The notes below the pieces were generated by a model that saw only the letters and a program-made list of their open reading frames with translations, was not told the DNA's origin and did not search any database. The translations under genes were made by a program, and so were the position numbers. 64,000 nt of DNA. Source: Clavibacter michiganensis. Lineage in GTDB: Bacteria > Actinomycetota > Actinomycetes > Actinomycetales > Microbacteriaceae. The stretch is taken from NCBI GenBank assembly GCA_002150995.1, contig MDHJ01000001.1, positions 310,001 to 374,000 on the forward strand. The letters run 5' to 3'. Below are positions 24,551 through 34,500 of this stretch, in pieces. Each line of letters opens with the position of its first letter. Within the stretch, counting starts at the first letter, position 1.

Positions 24551-25222
24551 ATGCGCCGGATCCCGCACGGCCTCTACGCCTCGCTGTTCGGCGTCGTCCA
24601 CCTCATCCTCACGACGAACGTGCTGCTGGTCGTCGGCTGCCTCCCGCTCGTGGCGATCCTCATCACGACCGACCCCGTCGGCTCGTGGCCGCTGATCGCC
24701 GTCGCGGTCCCGCTGTGCGCGCCGGCGGTGCGCGGGGCCTTCGCGGTCTTCGCCGAGCAGCGCCGCGGCGGATCCGCGATCCTCCGCACCTTCTGGCGCG
24801 CCTGGCGCTCCGGCTGGGGCCGCACCACGGCCGCCGCGGCGGTCGCGACCGCCGTCGTGGCCGTGGCGCTCGCCGACCTGCGCTTCCTCGCGCCGACGCA
24901 GATCGGGGTCGTCGTGATCCCGCTGCTGGCCGTCGTCGTGCTCCTGGTCGCCGGCACGCTGCCGGTGGTGCTCGTCGCGCTCGTCGACGCGCCCGGGACC
25001 CGCCTGGCGGCGGCGTGCCGCACGGCCGCGTACCTCGCGGTGGGGCGGTGGCACCTGACCCTGGCGTCCCTCGTCGTGCTCGTCGTCCAGGCCGGCCTCT
25101 TCACGCTGTCCCCGGCGCTCGCCCTGGGGGTCTCCGCCGCCCCGGCGCTGTACCTCGTCTGGTCGAACGCCCGCTACACCCTCCTGCCCGCACTCCCCGC
25201 CGACCAGCCGGTCGCCGCATGA
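24551..25222 (+). CDS. DUF624 (YesL-like) membrane protein
   Basis: A 223-residue protein with five or six hydrophobic segments and the DUF624 start pattern LYASLFGVVHLILTTNVLLVVGCLPLVAIL. YesL-type proteins accompany uronate and rhamnogalacturonan ABC importers; their role is unknown, possibly as an accessory to the transporter. Starts one base after the permease stop and overlaps the GH88 start. Confidence 0.85.
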   Translation: MRRIPHGLYASLFGVVHLILTTNVLLVVGCLPLVAILITTDPVGSWPLIAVAVPLCAPAVRGAFAVFAEQRRGGSAILRTFWRAWRSGWGRTTAAAAVATAVVAVALADLRFLAPTQIGVVVIPLLAVVVLLVAGTLPVVLVALVDAPGTRLAAACRTAAYLAVGRWHLTLASLVVLVVQAGLFTLSPALALGVSAAPALYLVWSNARYTLLPALPADQPVAA

Positions 25223-26427
25223 ACCCCGACGAAGGGCTCCCCGTCATGACATCCACCCGCCCGCCCTCCGGCACGACGACGAGCGTCGACCGCGCCCTCG
25301 GCGACGCCGTCGAGGTCGTCCGCCGCGGCATCCGCGCCTTCGGCGCCGCCTACCCGGACGACACCACGGTCGACGGCCGCTACCCGCTCCGTCCCGCGGT
25401 GCCCGGCTTCGCCGAGGGGGCGAACCGGGGCTGGACCACGAGCTTCTGGCCGGGCATGCAGTGGATCGCGTGGGAGCTCACGGGCGACGACGCCTTCCGC
25501 GCGGCCGCCCTCGGCCACCTCGACGACTTCGCCCGGCGCCTGGACGAGGGCGACGACCTCGACACGCACGACCTCGGGTTCCTCTACACGCTCTCGGCGG
25601 TCGCCCCCGCCCGCCTCCTCGGCGACGAGCGGGCGCGCACCACCGCGCTGCGGGCCGCGGACGTCCTGATGACGCGGTTCCTCGACACGGCCGGCATCCT
25701 CCAGGCGTGGGGCGACCTGCGGGATCCCCGGCAGCGCGGCCGCACCATCATCGACTCGCTGATGAACATGCCCCTGCTGACCTGGGCGGCCGAGCAGACC
25801 GGCGACGAGCGGAAGGCCGCCGCCGTCGCCCGCCACGTGGAGCAGCTGCGCCGGCACATCGTGCGTCCGGACGCGTCGACGTTCCACACCTTCTACTGGG
25901 ACGCCGAGACCGGCACGCCGCTCCGGGGCGCCACCGAGCAGGGCGCCTTCGACGACTCGTGCTGGGCGCGGGGCCAGGCGTGGGGCGTCTACGGCTTCTC
26001 CCTGAGCTACCGCGTGTCCGCCGATCCCGCCCAGCTGGAGGCGGCGCGCGCCTGCGCCGGGTACTTCCTGTCGCACCTGCCCGACGACCTCGTGCCGTAC
26101 TGGGACCTCGTCTACACGGACGGCGCCGACGCACCCCGCGACAGCTCCGCGGGGGCGATCGCGGTCTGCGGGCTGCTCGAGCTCGCGGCCGTCGAGACCG
26201 ACGAGGAGCGGGCCGCGCACTGGCGGGACAGGGCGCTCGCACTGCTGGACGCGCTCATCGCGCGGTGCACCCCGGCGACGCCGGACGCGGCGGACACCGT
26301 GCTCCTCCACGGCGTCTACGACCTGCCGAAGGGCGTCGGCGTCGACGAGGGCACCCTCTGGGGCGACTACTTCTTCCTCGAGGCGCTCGCCCGCGCCTCC
26401 CGTCCGGGATGGCGGCCCTACTGGTGA
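25219..26427 (+). CDS. GH88 unsaturated glucuronyl hydrolase
   Basis: A 402-residue cytosolic enzyme. Conserved blocks of the (alpha/alpha)6 family are present: WTTSFWPGMQWIAWELTGD, DTHDLGFLYTLS (first catalytic Asp), TIIDSLMNMPLLTWAAEQTGD (second Asp), DDSCWARGQAWGVYGFSLSYR and DDLVPYWDLVYTDG. It hydrates the 4,5-double bond of unsaturated uronyl ends left by lyases, releasing 5-keto-4-deoxyuronate. The block pattern favours GH88 over GH105. ATGA overlap with DUF624; an internal ATG nine codons in is an alternative start. Confidence 0.92.
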   Translation: MNPDEGLPVMTSTRPPSGTTTSVDRALGDAVEVVRRGIRAFGAAYPDDTTVDGRYPLRPAVPGFAEGANRGWTTSFWPGMQWIAWELTGDDAFRAAALGHLDDFARRLDEGDDLDTHDLGFLYTLSAVAPARLLGDERARTTALRAADVLMTRFLDTAGILQAWGDLRDPRQRGRTIIDSLMNMPLLTWAAEQTGDERKAAAVARHVEQLRRHIVRPDASTFHTFYWDAETGTPLRGATEQGAFDDSCWARGQAWGVYGFSLSYRVSADPAQLEAARACAGYFLSHLPDDLVPYWDLVYTDGADAPRDSSAGAIAVCGLLELAAVETDEERAAHWRDRALALLDALIARCTPATPDAADTVLLHGVYDLPKGVGVDEGTLWGDYFFLEALARASRPGWRPYW

Positions 26428-27302
26428 GGCTCCTCCGGCACTCCTCGCCCGACGGCGACCGCACCGCGGTCGTCGTCCCCCGGCCCGACGGCGACCGCGC
26501 GCTCGACCTCGGCGCCGTCCCCGTCGCCCGGGTCCTCGCCGACGACGCGCTCCTCGCGGACGCCCGACGCCGCCTCGCCGCGGCGGAGGACGGCTCCGGC
26601 CAGGACGCCGCGGCGCTGCCCCGGGTCGCGGACCTCCGCCTGCTGCCCCCGGTGACGCCCGGCAAGATCCTCTGCATCGGCTACAACTACCGCGGCCACG
26701 TGCCGCCGGGGGATCCGGAGCGGCCCATCCCCGAGGTCCCGGACGTCTTCGTCAAGACCCCGAACACGCTGGCCGCTCCCGGTGACCCGGTCACGATCCC
26801 CGCGGGTGCGGACGACGTGGACTACGAGGGGGAGATCGCCCTCGTCATCGGCCGCGGCGGCCGCGACATCCCGCTCGCGGACGCCGCCGCCCACATCGGC
26901 GGGTACACGCTCATGGACGACGTGTCCGAGCGCACCTGGCAGGGCCGGTCGAGCCAGTGGACCCTCGGCAAGTGCGCCGACGGCTTCGCGCCGCTCGGAC
27001 CGTGGCTCGTCACGCCCGACGACGTGCCCGACCCGCACGACCTCCGCCTCGAGGTCGTGCGCGACGGCCGCGTGACCGTCTCGCAGGGCACGGCCGACCT
27101 CGTCTTCCCCATGTCCGCGCTCGTGCACCACCTCAGCCAGGGCATGACCCTCGAGCCCGGCGACGTGATCTCCACCGGCAGCCCCCAGAAGCTGCCCGAC
27201 GCGCTCGCCGCCCACCGCCCCCTCGCCGACGGGGACGCCGTCACCGTGCGCGTCGAGGGCATCGGATCCCTGACCACCGCCTTCCGGAAGGACCCCCGAT
27301 GA
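26424..27302 (+). CDS. Fumarylacetoacetate hydrolase (FAH) family protein
   Basis: A 292-residue enzyme with the FAH fold: ILCIGYNYRGHV, PDVFVKTPNTLAAPGD, the metal-binding YEGEIALVIG (Glu-x-Glu) and DDVSERTWQGRSSQWTLGKCADGFAPLGPW. Such enzymes hydrolyse or decarboxylate 2-keto acid derivatives with Mg2+. In this locus it may act on a dehydrated or oxidised deoxy-keto-sugar acid side branch, but the reaction is not fixed. GTG 26424 was chosen because it overlaps the GH88 stop (GTGA); ATG 26409 is possible. Confidence 0.85.
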   Translation: MRLLRHSSPDGDRTAVVVPRPDGDRALDLGAVPVARVLADDALLADARRRLAAAEDGSGQDAAALPRVADLRLLPPVTPGKILCIGYNYRGHVPPGDPERPIPEVPDVFVKTPNTLAAPGDPVTIPAGADDVDYEGEIALVIGRGGRDIPLADAAAHIGGYTLMDDVSERTWQGRSSQWTLGKCADGFAPLGPWLVTPDDVPDPHDLRLEVVRDGRVTVSQGTADLVFPMSALVHHLSQGMTLEPGDVISTGSPQKLPDALAAHRPLADGDAVTVRVEGIGSLTTAFRKDPR

Positions 27303-28063
27303 TCCTCGACCGCTTCCGACTCGACGGCCGCGTGGCCGCCGTCACCGGCACCAGCCGCGGCATCGGCCGCGGTGCCGCGCTCGCCCTCGCCGAGGCGGGC
27401 GCGGACATCGCCCTCATCGACCGCGGCGACGCCACCGAGACCGCCGAGCTCGTGCGGTCCCTCGGCCGCCGGGCCCACCCCATCCGCCGTGACCTGGCCA
27501 CGGCCACGCCGGAGGAGCTCCGCTCGGCCGTCGACGAGGTCGTCACGGAGCTCGGGCGGATCGACGTGCTGGTGAACAACGCCGGGACCATCCGCCGCGC
27601 CCCCGCGGCCGAGCACACCGCGGCCGACTGGGACGAGGTGCTGCGGGTGAACCTCGACAGCGTCTTCCACCTCACGCAGGCGGCCGGGCGGATCATGCTC
27701 GCCCAGGGATCCGGCCGCATCATCACCGTCGCCTCGATGCTGTCGTTCCAGGGCGGCATCACCGTGCCCGGCTACACGGCCTCCAAGCACGCCGTCGCCG
27801 GGCTCACCAAGGCGTTCGCCAACGAGTGGGCGTCGTCCGGCGTGACGGTGAACGCGATCGCGCCCGGCTACCTCGCGACGGACAACACGGCCGCCCTGCG
27901 CGCCGACGTCGAGCGGGAGGCGTCCATCGTCGCCCGCATCCCCGCCGGCCGCTGGGGCGAGTCCGCGGACCTCCAGGGCGCCTTCGTCTTCCTCGCCTCC
28001 GACGCGTCGGCCTACGTCACGGGGACCGTCCTCCCCGTCGACGGCGGCTGGCTCGTCCGCTGA
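27299..28063 (+). CDS. kduD: 2-dehydro-3-deoxy-D-gluconate 5-dehydrogenase (SDR)
   Basis: A 254-residue short-chain dehydrogenase. The N-terminus MILDRFRLDGRVAAVTG closely resembles KduD. NAD-binding TGTSRGIGRG, NNAG at about residue 90, catalytic Ser in SMLSFQGG, and YTASK at about 161-165 complete the motif set. It reduces the isomerised keto-deoxyuronate to 2-keto-3-deoxygluconate in the cytosol. ATGA overlap with the FAH gene. Confidence 0.9.
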   Translation: MILDRFRLDGRVAAVTGTSRGIGRGAALALAEAGADIALIDRGDATETAELVRSLGRRAHPIRRDLATATPEELRSAVDEVVTELGRIDVLVNNAGTIRRAPAAEHTAADWDEVLRVNLDSVFHLTQAAGRIMLAQGSGRIITVASMLSFQGGITVPGYTASKHAVAGLTKAFANEWASSGVTVNAIAPGYLATDNTAALRADVEREASIVARIPAGRWGESADLQGAFVFLASDASAYVTGTVLPVDGGWLVR

Positions 28064-28131
28064 GCCCGACCCCGAGCCCGACCCTGCCCGACCACCGACC
28101 CCGACCCCGAACGCCCGACAGGAGCACCGAC

Positions 28132-28977
28132 ATGGAACAGCGCTACGCCAAGGACCCCACGCAGGTCCCCGGCATGACCACGGCCGACCTCCGGGAGGCC
28201 TTCCTCGTCCCCGACGTCTTCGTCGAGGGCGAGATCCGCCTCGTGTACACGCACCACGACCGCATCGTCCTCGGCGGCGCCGTGCCCGCGGGCGGCCGCC
28301 TCGAGCTGACGGGCTACCCGGAGATCCGGAGCGCGACCTTCCTCGAGCACCGCGAGCTCGGGATCGTCAACGTGGGCGGCACCGGCACGGTGACCGCGGA
28401 CGGCGAGACGCACACGCTCGTCGCGGGCGCCTGCCTCTACCTCGGCCGGGGCGTCGAGGACATCGCGTTCGCGGACGCGGCCGCGGACGGCGACGCGGAC
28501 GCCGAGGGCGCCCGGTTCTACCTCTTCTCCGCGCCCGCGCACACCGCGTACCCCACGGTGCTCGTCTCGCCCGGCGAGGGCACCGTCCGCGAGCTGGGCG
28601 AGCAGGCCACCAGCAACCGGCGGACCCTCAACCAGTACATCCACGAGGACGGGGTGCGCAGCTGCCAGATCGTCATGGGCGTCACCACCCTGCACGAGGG
28701 CTCGATGTGGAACACCATGCCAGCGCACACGCACGACCGACGCACCGAGTGCTACCTCTACTTCGACCTGCCGGAGGACGCGCGCGTGATCCACCTCCTC
28801 GGCGAGCGCCAGGAGACGCGGCACCTGGTCGTCGGCGACCGTCAGGCGGTCATCTCGCCGAGCTGGTCGCTGCACTCCGGCGTCGGCACCGCCGCGTACT
28901 CGTTCGTGTGGGCGATGGCCGGCGAGAACCAGGCCTTCGACGACATGGACCCGGCCCCGGTCGCCGACCTGGCATGA
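28132..28977 (+). CDS. kduI: 5-dehydro-4-deoxy-D-glucuronate isomerase
   Basis: A 281-residue cupin-fold isomerase. MEQRYAKDPTQVPGMTTADLREAFLV is the typical KduI start, and PAHTHDRRTECYLYFDLPE carries the zinc-binding His/Glu set; YVHEDG-like QYIHEDGVRSCQIVMG is also present. It isomerises 5-keto-4-deoxyuronate for KduD. AGGAG ribosome binding site; the 68-base gap before it is C-rich, without an obvious promoter. Confidence 0.95.
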   Translation: MEQRYAKDPTQVPGMTTADLREAFLVPDVFVEGEIRLVYTHHDRIVLGGAVPAGGRLELTGYPEIRSATFLEHRELGIVNVGGTGTVTADGETHTLVAGACLYLGRGVEDIAFADAAADGDADAEGARFYLFSAPAHTAYPTVLVSPGEGTVRELGEQATSNRRTLNQYIHEDGVRSCQIVMGVTTLHEGSMWNTMPAHTHDRRTECYLYFDLPEDARVIHLLGERQETRHLVVGDRQAVISPSWSLHSGVGTAAYSFVWAMAGENQAFDDMDPAPVADLA

Positions 28978-29870
28978 CCGCGGCGGGGGCGCTCCTCGCC
29001 ATGGGCGAGACGATGGCCGTGCTGTACCCGGCTGCGGGCACCGTGACGGACGCCGCCGCGTTCCACGTGGACGCGGGCGGCGCCGAGTCGAACGTGCTCG
29101 CGCACGCGGCGGCCCTCGGGGTGCCGGCGCGCTGGCACAGCCGGCTGGGGGACGACGCGCTCGGCGCGCGAGTCCTCCGCCAGCTCGCCGCGCGGGGGAT
29201 CGACGTGTCGAGCGTGGTCGTCGACCCGCGGCACCCGACCGGGCTCTACGTGAAGGACCCAGGGCGCGGCGTCGTCTACCACCGCCGGGGCTCCGCGGCC
29301 TCCCGCCTCGACGAGGCCGACGCCGACGCGGCGCCCTTCGACGGGGTGGCGCACCTGCACCTGACCGGGATCACCGCCGCGCTCTCCCCGGAGGCCGCCC
29401 GCTTCCTGCGCCGGTCCGTCGCCCGGGCGCGCGAGCGGGGGATCCCCGTGAGCCTCGACGTCAACCACCGGCCGGCGCTCTGGAGCGCGGGCGAGGCCGC
29501 CCCCGTGCTCGCCGACGTCGCGCGCCTCGCGGACGTGGTGCTCGTCGGCCGCGACGAGGCCGAGGGGCTGTGGGGAACGCGCACCGCGGAGGACGTGCGG
29601 GCCGCGTTCCCCGACGTCGCCGAGCTCGTCGTCAAGGACGCCGAGATCGGCTGCACCGCGTTCGCGGGCACCCGCACGGCCTTCGAGGCGTCGCACGAGG
29701 TGGTCGTGCGGGACGCCGTGGGCGCCGGCGACGCCTTCGCGGGCGGCTACCTGGTGGCCCGCATGCAGGGCGCCGACCTCGCCGTCCGCCTGCGGCGCGG
29801 GCACGACCGCGCCGCGCTCACCCTCGCCCACGCGGGCGACTCCGTCGACGAGAGGACACCGGCACCATGA
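28974..29870 (+). CDS. kdgK: 2-keto-3-deoxygluconate kinase (PfkB family)
   Basis: A 298-residue ribokinase-family enzyme: N-terminal GETMAVLYPAAG, substrate region DAGGAESNVLAHAAALG, and the C-terminal anion-hole and catalytic Asp motif DAVGAGDAFAGG. It phosphorylates KDG to KDPG with ATP. ATGA overlap with kduI. KDG as substrate is strongly implied by the pathway neighbours on both sides. Confidence 0.9.
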   Translation: MTAAGALLAMGETMAVLYPAAGTVTDAAAFHVDAGGAESNVLAHAAALGVPARWHSRLGDDALGARVLRQLAARGIDVSSVVVDPRHPTGLYVKDPGRGVVYHRRGSAASRLDEADADAAPFDGVAHLHLTGITAALSPEAARFLRRSVARARERGIPVSLDVNHRPALWSAGEAAPVLADVARLADVVLVGRDEAEGLWGTRTAEDVRAAFPDVAELVVKDAEIGCTAFAGTRTAFEASHEVVVRDAVGAGDAFAGGYLVARMQGADLAVRLRRGHDRAALTLAHAGDSVDERTPAP

Positions 29871-30517
29871 CCGGATCACCCACCCGCACCGCTCCCGACG
29901 CGGAGGCCGCGTCGCCGTTCGACGCCGTGTTCGCGGCGGCGCCGCTCATGGCCATCCTCCGCGGGATGGGCGTGGAGCGCTCGATCGCCCTCGCCACGAC
30001 CGCCTGGGACCTCGGCATCGACTCCGTCGAGGTGCCGCTGCAGACGCCGGAGGACGAGGTCGCGCTCCGCGAGGTCGCCCGCCTCGGCGCCGCCCGCGGC
30101 AAGACCGTCGGGGCGGGCACGATCCTGCGCGTCGACCAGGTCGCGCGCGCCCGGACCGCCGGTGCGGGCTACCTCGTGTCGCCCGGTCTGGATCCGCGCG
30201 TCGTGGCCGCCGCCGCCGACGAGGGCCTGCCGTTCCTGCCGGGCGTCGCGACGCCCTCCGAGGTGCAGCTCGGCGTCGCGCTGGGGCTCACCTGGATGAA
30301 GGCGTTCCCCGCCACCTGGCTCGGATCCGCCTGGTTCCGCCACATGCGCGGCCCCTTCCCCGGGGTCCGCTTCGTCGCCACCGGCGGGCTCGACGCGCGG
30401 AACCTCCCCGAGTACCTCGACGCGGGCGTCCGCGTCGCCGCTGTCGGCTCGGCCCTCGAGGACCCGGCCCAACTCGACCTGATGGGGGAGCTGCTGGCGC
30501 GGACACGGGCGGGCTGA
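29867..30517 (+). CDS. eda: KDPG aldolase
   Basis: A 216-residue class I aldolase cleaving 2-keto-3-deoxy-6-phosphogluconate to pyruvate and glyceraldehyde-3-phosphate. Motifs: MAILRGMGVERS, SVEVPLQTPE (Glu base), VGAGTILRVDQ, and LTWMKAFPATWLG with the Schiff-base lysine. Last gene of the uronate operon; ATGA overlap with kdgK. Converges with the HNH nuclease gene 34 bases downstream. Confidence 0.93.
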   Translation: MTGSPTRTAPDAEAASPFDAVFAAAPLMAILRGMGVERSIALATTAWDLGIDSVEVPLQTPEDEVALREVARLGAARGKTVGAGTILRVDQVARARTAGAGYLVSPGLDPRVVAAAADEGLPFLPGVATPSEVQLGVALGLTWMKAFPATWLGSAWFRHMRGPFPGVRFVATGGLDARNLPEYLDAGVRVAAVGSALEDPAQLDLMGELLARTRAG

Positions 30518-30551
30518 GCCGCCGGGTCCAGGCCGGGGTGAGGCGCCGGCG

Positions 30552-31538
30552 CTAGGCGGGGCAGGCGCGGAGGGCCCGGTCCGCCGCGTCGCGCTCGGCG
30601 GCGTCGATGCCGAGGTCGTACGCCGCGAGGACGGCGACGAAGCGCTCCACGTGCGCGCACGCCCGGGCGGGGTCGGCGGGCAGCCACTCCGCGGGGCCGG
30701 AGTCGCTCTTCGCCTGGTTCGTCGCCTCGGTGGCGGCCAGGAGGTTGAGCGGGTCGTTGGCGAACCGGAGTCGCTGGTCGTCCGACCACGACTCCGCGCC
30801 GTGCCGCCAGGCCCAGGCCAGCGCGACGACGTGGTCGATCTGCACGAGGCGCGAGGACTCCGGGCCCGAGACGAACCCGACGAGGGTGCCGTCGTACGGG
30901 TCCAGCAGCTGCCCGCCCGTGACCTTGCAGCCGCCCGTGCCCGGCCGGAGCACCGGATCGGCGAGGTCGCGCCCGAGGATGTCGTTGCGCGTGTCGCAGC
31001 CGTCCCGGTCGACGTCGAACCAGGGCTCGCCGAAGAGGTCGCGGTCGTAGCGGACGGCGGCCCGGTCGTCGTCCTCGCGGAGGGCCGACAGGACCCCGCG
31101 CGCCGCCGAGCCGGGGGCGGGATCGGGCGTGGCCGACGGCGGGGGCGGCGCCGTCGTGCGCGCGGGTGCCGTCGCGGGTGCGGACGGGATGGTCGTGCGC
31201 GTCGACGGCTCCGCGACGGGGAGCGCGGGCGAGGACGCGTCGTCGGGGCCGGCCGCGCCGCCGACGACCGCGGACACGACCACCGCGACGACGGACGCCG
31301 CGACGACCACCGCGGCCGCCGCGATCGCGACCCGGCGCCGGGCGCGGGACCTCGCACCCGGCGTGCCCGGCGCACCCGGCGTGCCCGGCGCACCCGGCGT
31401 GCCCGGCGCACCCGGCGTGCCCGGCGGACGCGGTGCCGGTCTCGGCGCACCCGACGCGCCGCCCGCGCGCGGCGGCGGCCCGGGCGGCGGGATCGGGACC
31501 CGTCGGGGGCGCGGAGGCGGGGGAGGCGGCGCGCTCAC
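30552..31538 (-). CDS. Membrane-anchored extracellular HNH (DUF1524) nuclease
   Basis: A 328-residue protein with three parts: a proline-rich cytosolic N-tail (residues 1-66, with GTPGAP repeats), one transmembrane segment (about 70-93, VAIAAAAVVVAASVVAVVVSAVV), and after a Thr/Pro linker an outside domain of the DUF1524/HNH type (DRDGCDTRNDILGRDL, GTLVGFVSG, QIDHVVALAWAW, FANDPLNLLAATEATNQAKSDSGPAEWLP). The DHV histidine and N-x8-N-x-K region form the metal-dependent nuclease site. Last gene of the tubulin-like/vWA operon, four bases after the previous stop; GTG start. A nuclease at the cell surface is inferred. Confidence 0.82.
   Translation of the reverse strand: MSAPPPPPPRPRRVPIPPPGPPPRAGGASGAPRPAPRPPGTPGAPGTPGAPGTPGAPGTPGARSRARRRVAIAAAAVVVAASVVAVVVSAVVGGAAGPDDASSPALPVAEPSTRTTIPSAPATAPARTTAPPPPSATPDPAPGSAARGVLSALREDDDRAAVRYDRDLFGEPWFDVDRDGCDTRNDILGRDLADPVLRPGTGGCKVTGGQLLDPYDGTLVGFVSGPESSRLVQIDHVVALAWAWRHGAESWSDDQRLRFANDPLNLLAATEATNQAKSDSGPAEWLPADPARACAHVERFVAVLAAYDLGIDAAERDAADRALRACPA
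31355..31426 (-). repeat. Four tandem 18-bp repeats in nuclease gene
   Basis: Four exact copies of CACCCGGCGTGCCCGGCG (upper strand) encode a collagen-like GTPGAP repeat in the cytosolic tail of the nuclease. Perfect tandem units of a multiple of three allow length change without frameshift. Confidence 0.9.
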
Positions 31539-31542
31539 GCGC

Positions 31543-34500
31543 TCAGACGCCCGTGTCCGGGGCGTCCGTCGACAGCGGCGCGGTCGGCGCGGACCGGCGT
31601 CGGCCGTCCGCCTCCCACAGGCGGATGGCGGCCTTCGGCACCGGCCCGACGACGTCGACGCGCCAGGCCAGGTCCACGGCCGCGCCGGTGGCGGCCGTGA
31701 CGGGGACGACGTGCAAGTCGGCGTCGCGGGATCCGGAGACGCGGTCGCGCAGGCGCTCCGGGATCACCAGGAACGAGGTCACCCGCTCGTGGTGGCGCTC
31801 CGGGAGCCGCAGGTCCGTCAGCGACGACACGCTGAGCGGCGTCATCGGGTCGGATGCGCGCGACAGCGACGTGAGCAGGAAGTCGTCCCACGGCACGTCC
31901 TCGGCGGTGGCGCGGCCGTGGTCGCCGGACCGGCGGAGGACGTCGAGCGGGTTGGACCCGACGGGCCGCACCTTCGGCCGCCCGGTCTCCTGCTCCTCTC
32001 GCTGCGACGCCCGCACGAGGTCCACCAGCCGCGGGGTCGCGACGCGGGTGAGGAGGGCCTCGTCGTCGAGCGCGCGCAGGAGCATCTGCCGGGTGTGGTT
32101 CGACGCGTGCGGCAGGTCCTCGTCGAGGGCGCGGAGGCTGAAGCCCTGGCGCGCCCCGTTGTCGGCCGCCATCTCCTGCACGAGCGCCTCGAACGCGTCA
32201 TGCCGCCAGCCCTTCCGCAGCAGGTGCCCGGCCATGGAGCTGCGCATGCGGAGCGTGGAGGCGCTCTCGCTGTCGTCGATGGTGGCGATCTGGGTGGCGA
32301 ACGGCATGGCGCCCCGGACCACGTCGAAGTGGTCGCGCTCGCTCCAGGCGGCGGGCACGTGCCAGGGCCGGTGGATGGCCGTGGACAGGAGCGTCACCCA
32401 CTCGACCGCCTGCTTGTGCAGGGAGCGCAGCCGGGCCCCCTCCTCGCGGGCGCGCCGGGCGCGGGCGCCGAGCTGCCGCAGCTTCGCGCGCTCGACGTCG
32501 ATGCGCCGCTCGAACGCCGACCAGCCCGCGTGGTAGCGCACGAGCGCCCCGAGCACGACCGCGACGACGACGGCGAGGAGCGCGGCGAGCGCCCACAGCA
32601 CGATGCGCTGCCAGGTGCCGTACTGCGCGTCCGGATCCCGCTCGGCCGCGTCCGCGAGCCCGCGGAGGATCCCGAGTCCCAGGGCGCCGAGCACCGCGGC
32701 GACGATCACCGTGATGAGCACCGTGCGGTGGAACGTGCGTCGGAGGCGGAGGAGCGTCCCCGGCTCGAAGGGCGCGACGGCGCCGATCTCGCGGACGAGC
32801 CGGGCGACGAGCAGGTCGGCGCTGCGGCGCTCGTCGGCGAGGCGCCCGAGGAGGCGCCACACGAACGAGTGGCTCTGCGCGGCGGCCCACTCGTCGTACG
32901 AGTCGAGGGCAGCCGTGCGGGACTCGCGGGCCGCGCGGCGGCGCGCCTCCTCGGCGGCCGCGATCGCCGCCAGCCGGGCGGGGGATCCGCGCTCGGGCGT
33001 CGCGACGGGCGGAGCGGCCACGGCGGCCGGGTCCCCGTCGACGCCCCGGGCCGCGGCGGTCGCGCTGTCGTCGGCGGTCGCGCCGTCCGCGGCGGTCGCG
33101 TCGTCGCCGGCGGGCGGGCCGTCCCCGGCGGGATCGGATGCCGGATCCGTCTCCGGCACCAGCTCGGGCGGCAGGGAGTCGGCGGCGGCGACCCACGCGC
33201 CGAGGCGGGCGCGCGGGTCCTCCAGCGCCACGGCGTACCAGTCGATCGACGCGGGGAAGTCCGGCGGCACGTCGCGGTCGTCGGACAGCCACGGCTCGCC
33301 GGGCAGGGCGAGCACGTCCGACACGCGCCCGAACACGGGCACCTGGCCCTCCACCGGGGCGAAGCCCGCGGAGCTCAGATCCGCGCTGCCGTCGAGGGAT
33401 CCGAACACCAGCTCGCGGAGGCCCGCCCAGAGCCGCGGGGTGGTCCGCACGCTCGCGAGGCCCGCGGGGGTCGACGCCTCGGCGCGCGCCGTCCGCTCGG
33501 CCTCGAGGAGGTGCCGGGACTGCTCGATGACCTGCCGGTCGCGGATGTCGAGGACCTCCGCGTACGACGGGCCCGACACCGCGGATCCGTCCTCCGTGTG
33601 CAGCGTCCGCGTGAGCGTCCGATGGGCGCGGGAGCTGATCCACCGCCAGGTCCACCACGGCATCTGGCCGAGCTTGGCGCCGGAGAAGATGAGGAAGCGC
33701 CATAGCGTCATCCAGAACCCGAAGCGGCGCCGGGGCGGATCCTGGGCCTCGGCGGGGGCGTCGAAGGCGAGCAGCCCGTCGTCCAGCGCCATGGCCCCGT
33801 CGACCATGCGGTCGACGTACGCGGTGATCTGCGACGGGTCGATGTACGCGGTCCCGCGCGGCGGCGGGCTGACGGACGGGTCGATGAGCAGGGAGCGCGG
33901 ATCCGCGGCGCCCTGGAGGACGCCCGCCGCGATCCGCTGCCCGAGCGACTCGGTGAGGACCGCGTTGAGGAACACGCGGGACACGTAGACGCCGTCGCTG
34001 CCGGAGGTCTGCCGCTCCATCAGCTCGAAGCTGCCGTCGGGGACGCCCGCCCACAGGCCGGCGACGCTCGCGAGGTGCATGAGCGTGAAGCCGACGAAGC
34101 GCTCGTCGTCGCGCACGAAGGCGTCGCCCGACCAGGGGCTCGACCGGTCCTCGGGCGAGGCGACGACCACGATCCCCGTCTCGCTGCTCGCCCAGTCGAC
34201 GCGCTGGCGCAGCTGGAACCCGCTGGGCGCGCACACGAGGGTGACGTTGCTGAGCGTGGTGGTCTGCTCCCGGATGTTCGCGGCCGGGCTCGGCAGCGGC
34301 ATGGACAGGCGCACGTACGAGCGGACGAGGTCCGCGATCGCGTCCTGCGCCTCGTCCACCTCGCGCGACAGCGTGGCCGCGCGCAGCTTCACGAGCCGGA
34401 GGACGGCCAGCTGCTCCTCCGCGAGGGCCTCGAAGAGGTCGACGCTCACGGCGAGGGGCGCTAGGTCCTCCCCGGTGCCGAGCACGATGGCGTCGATCCG

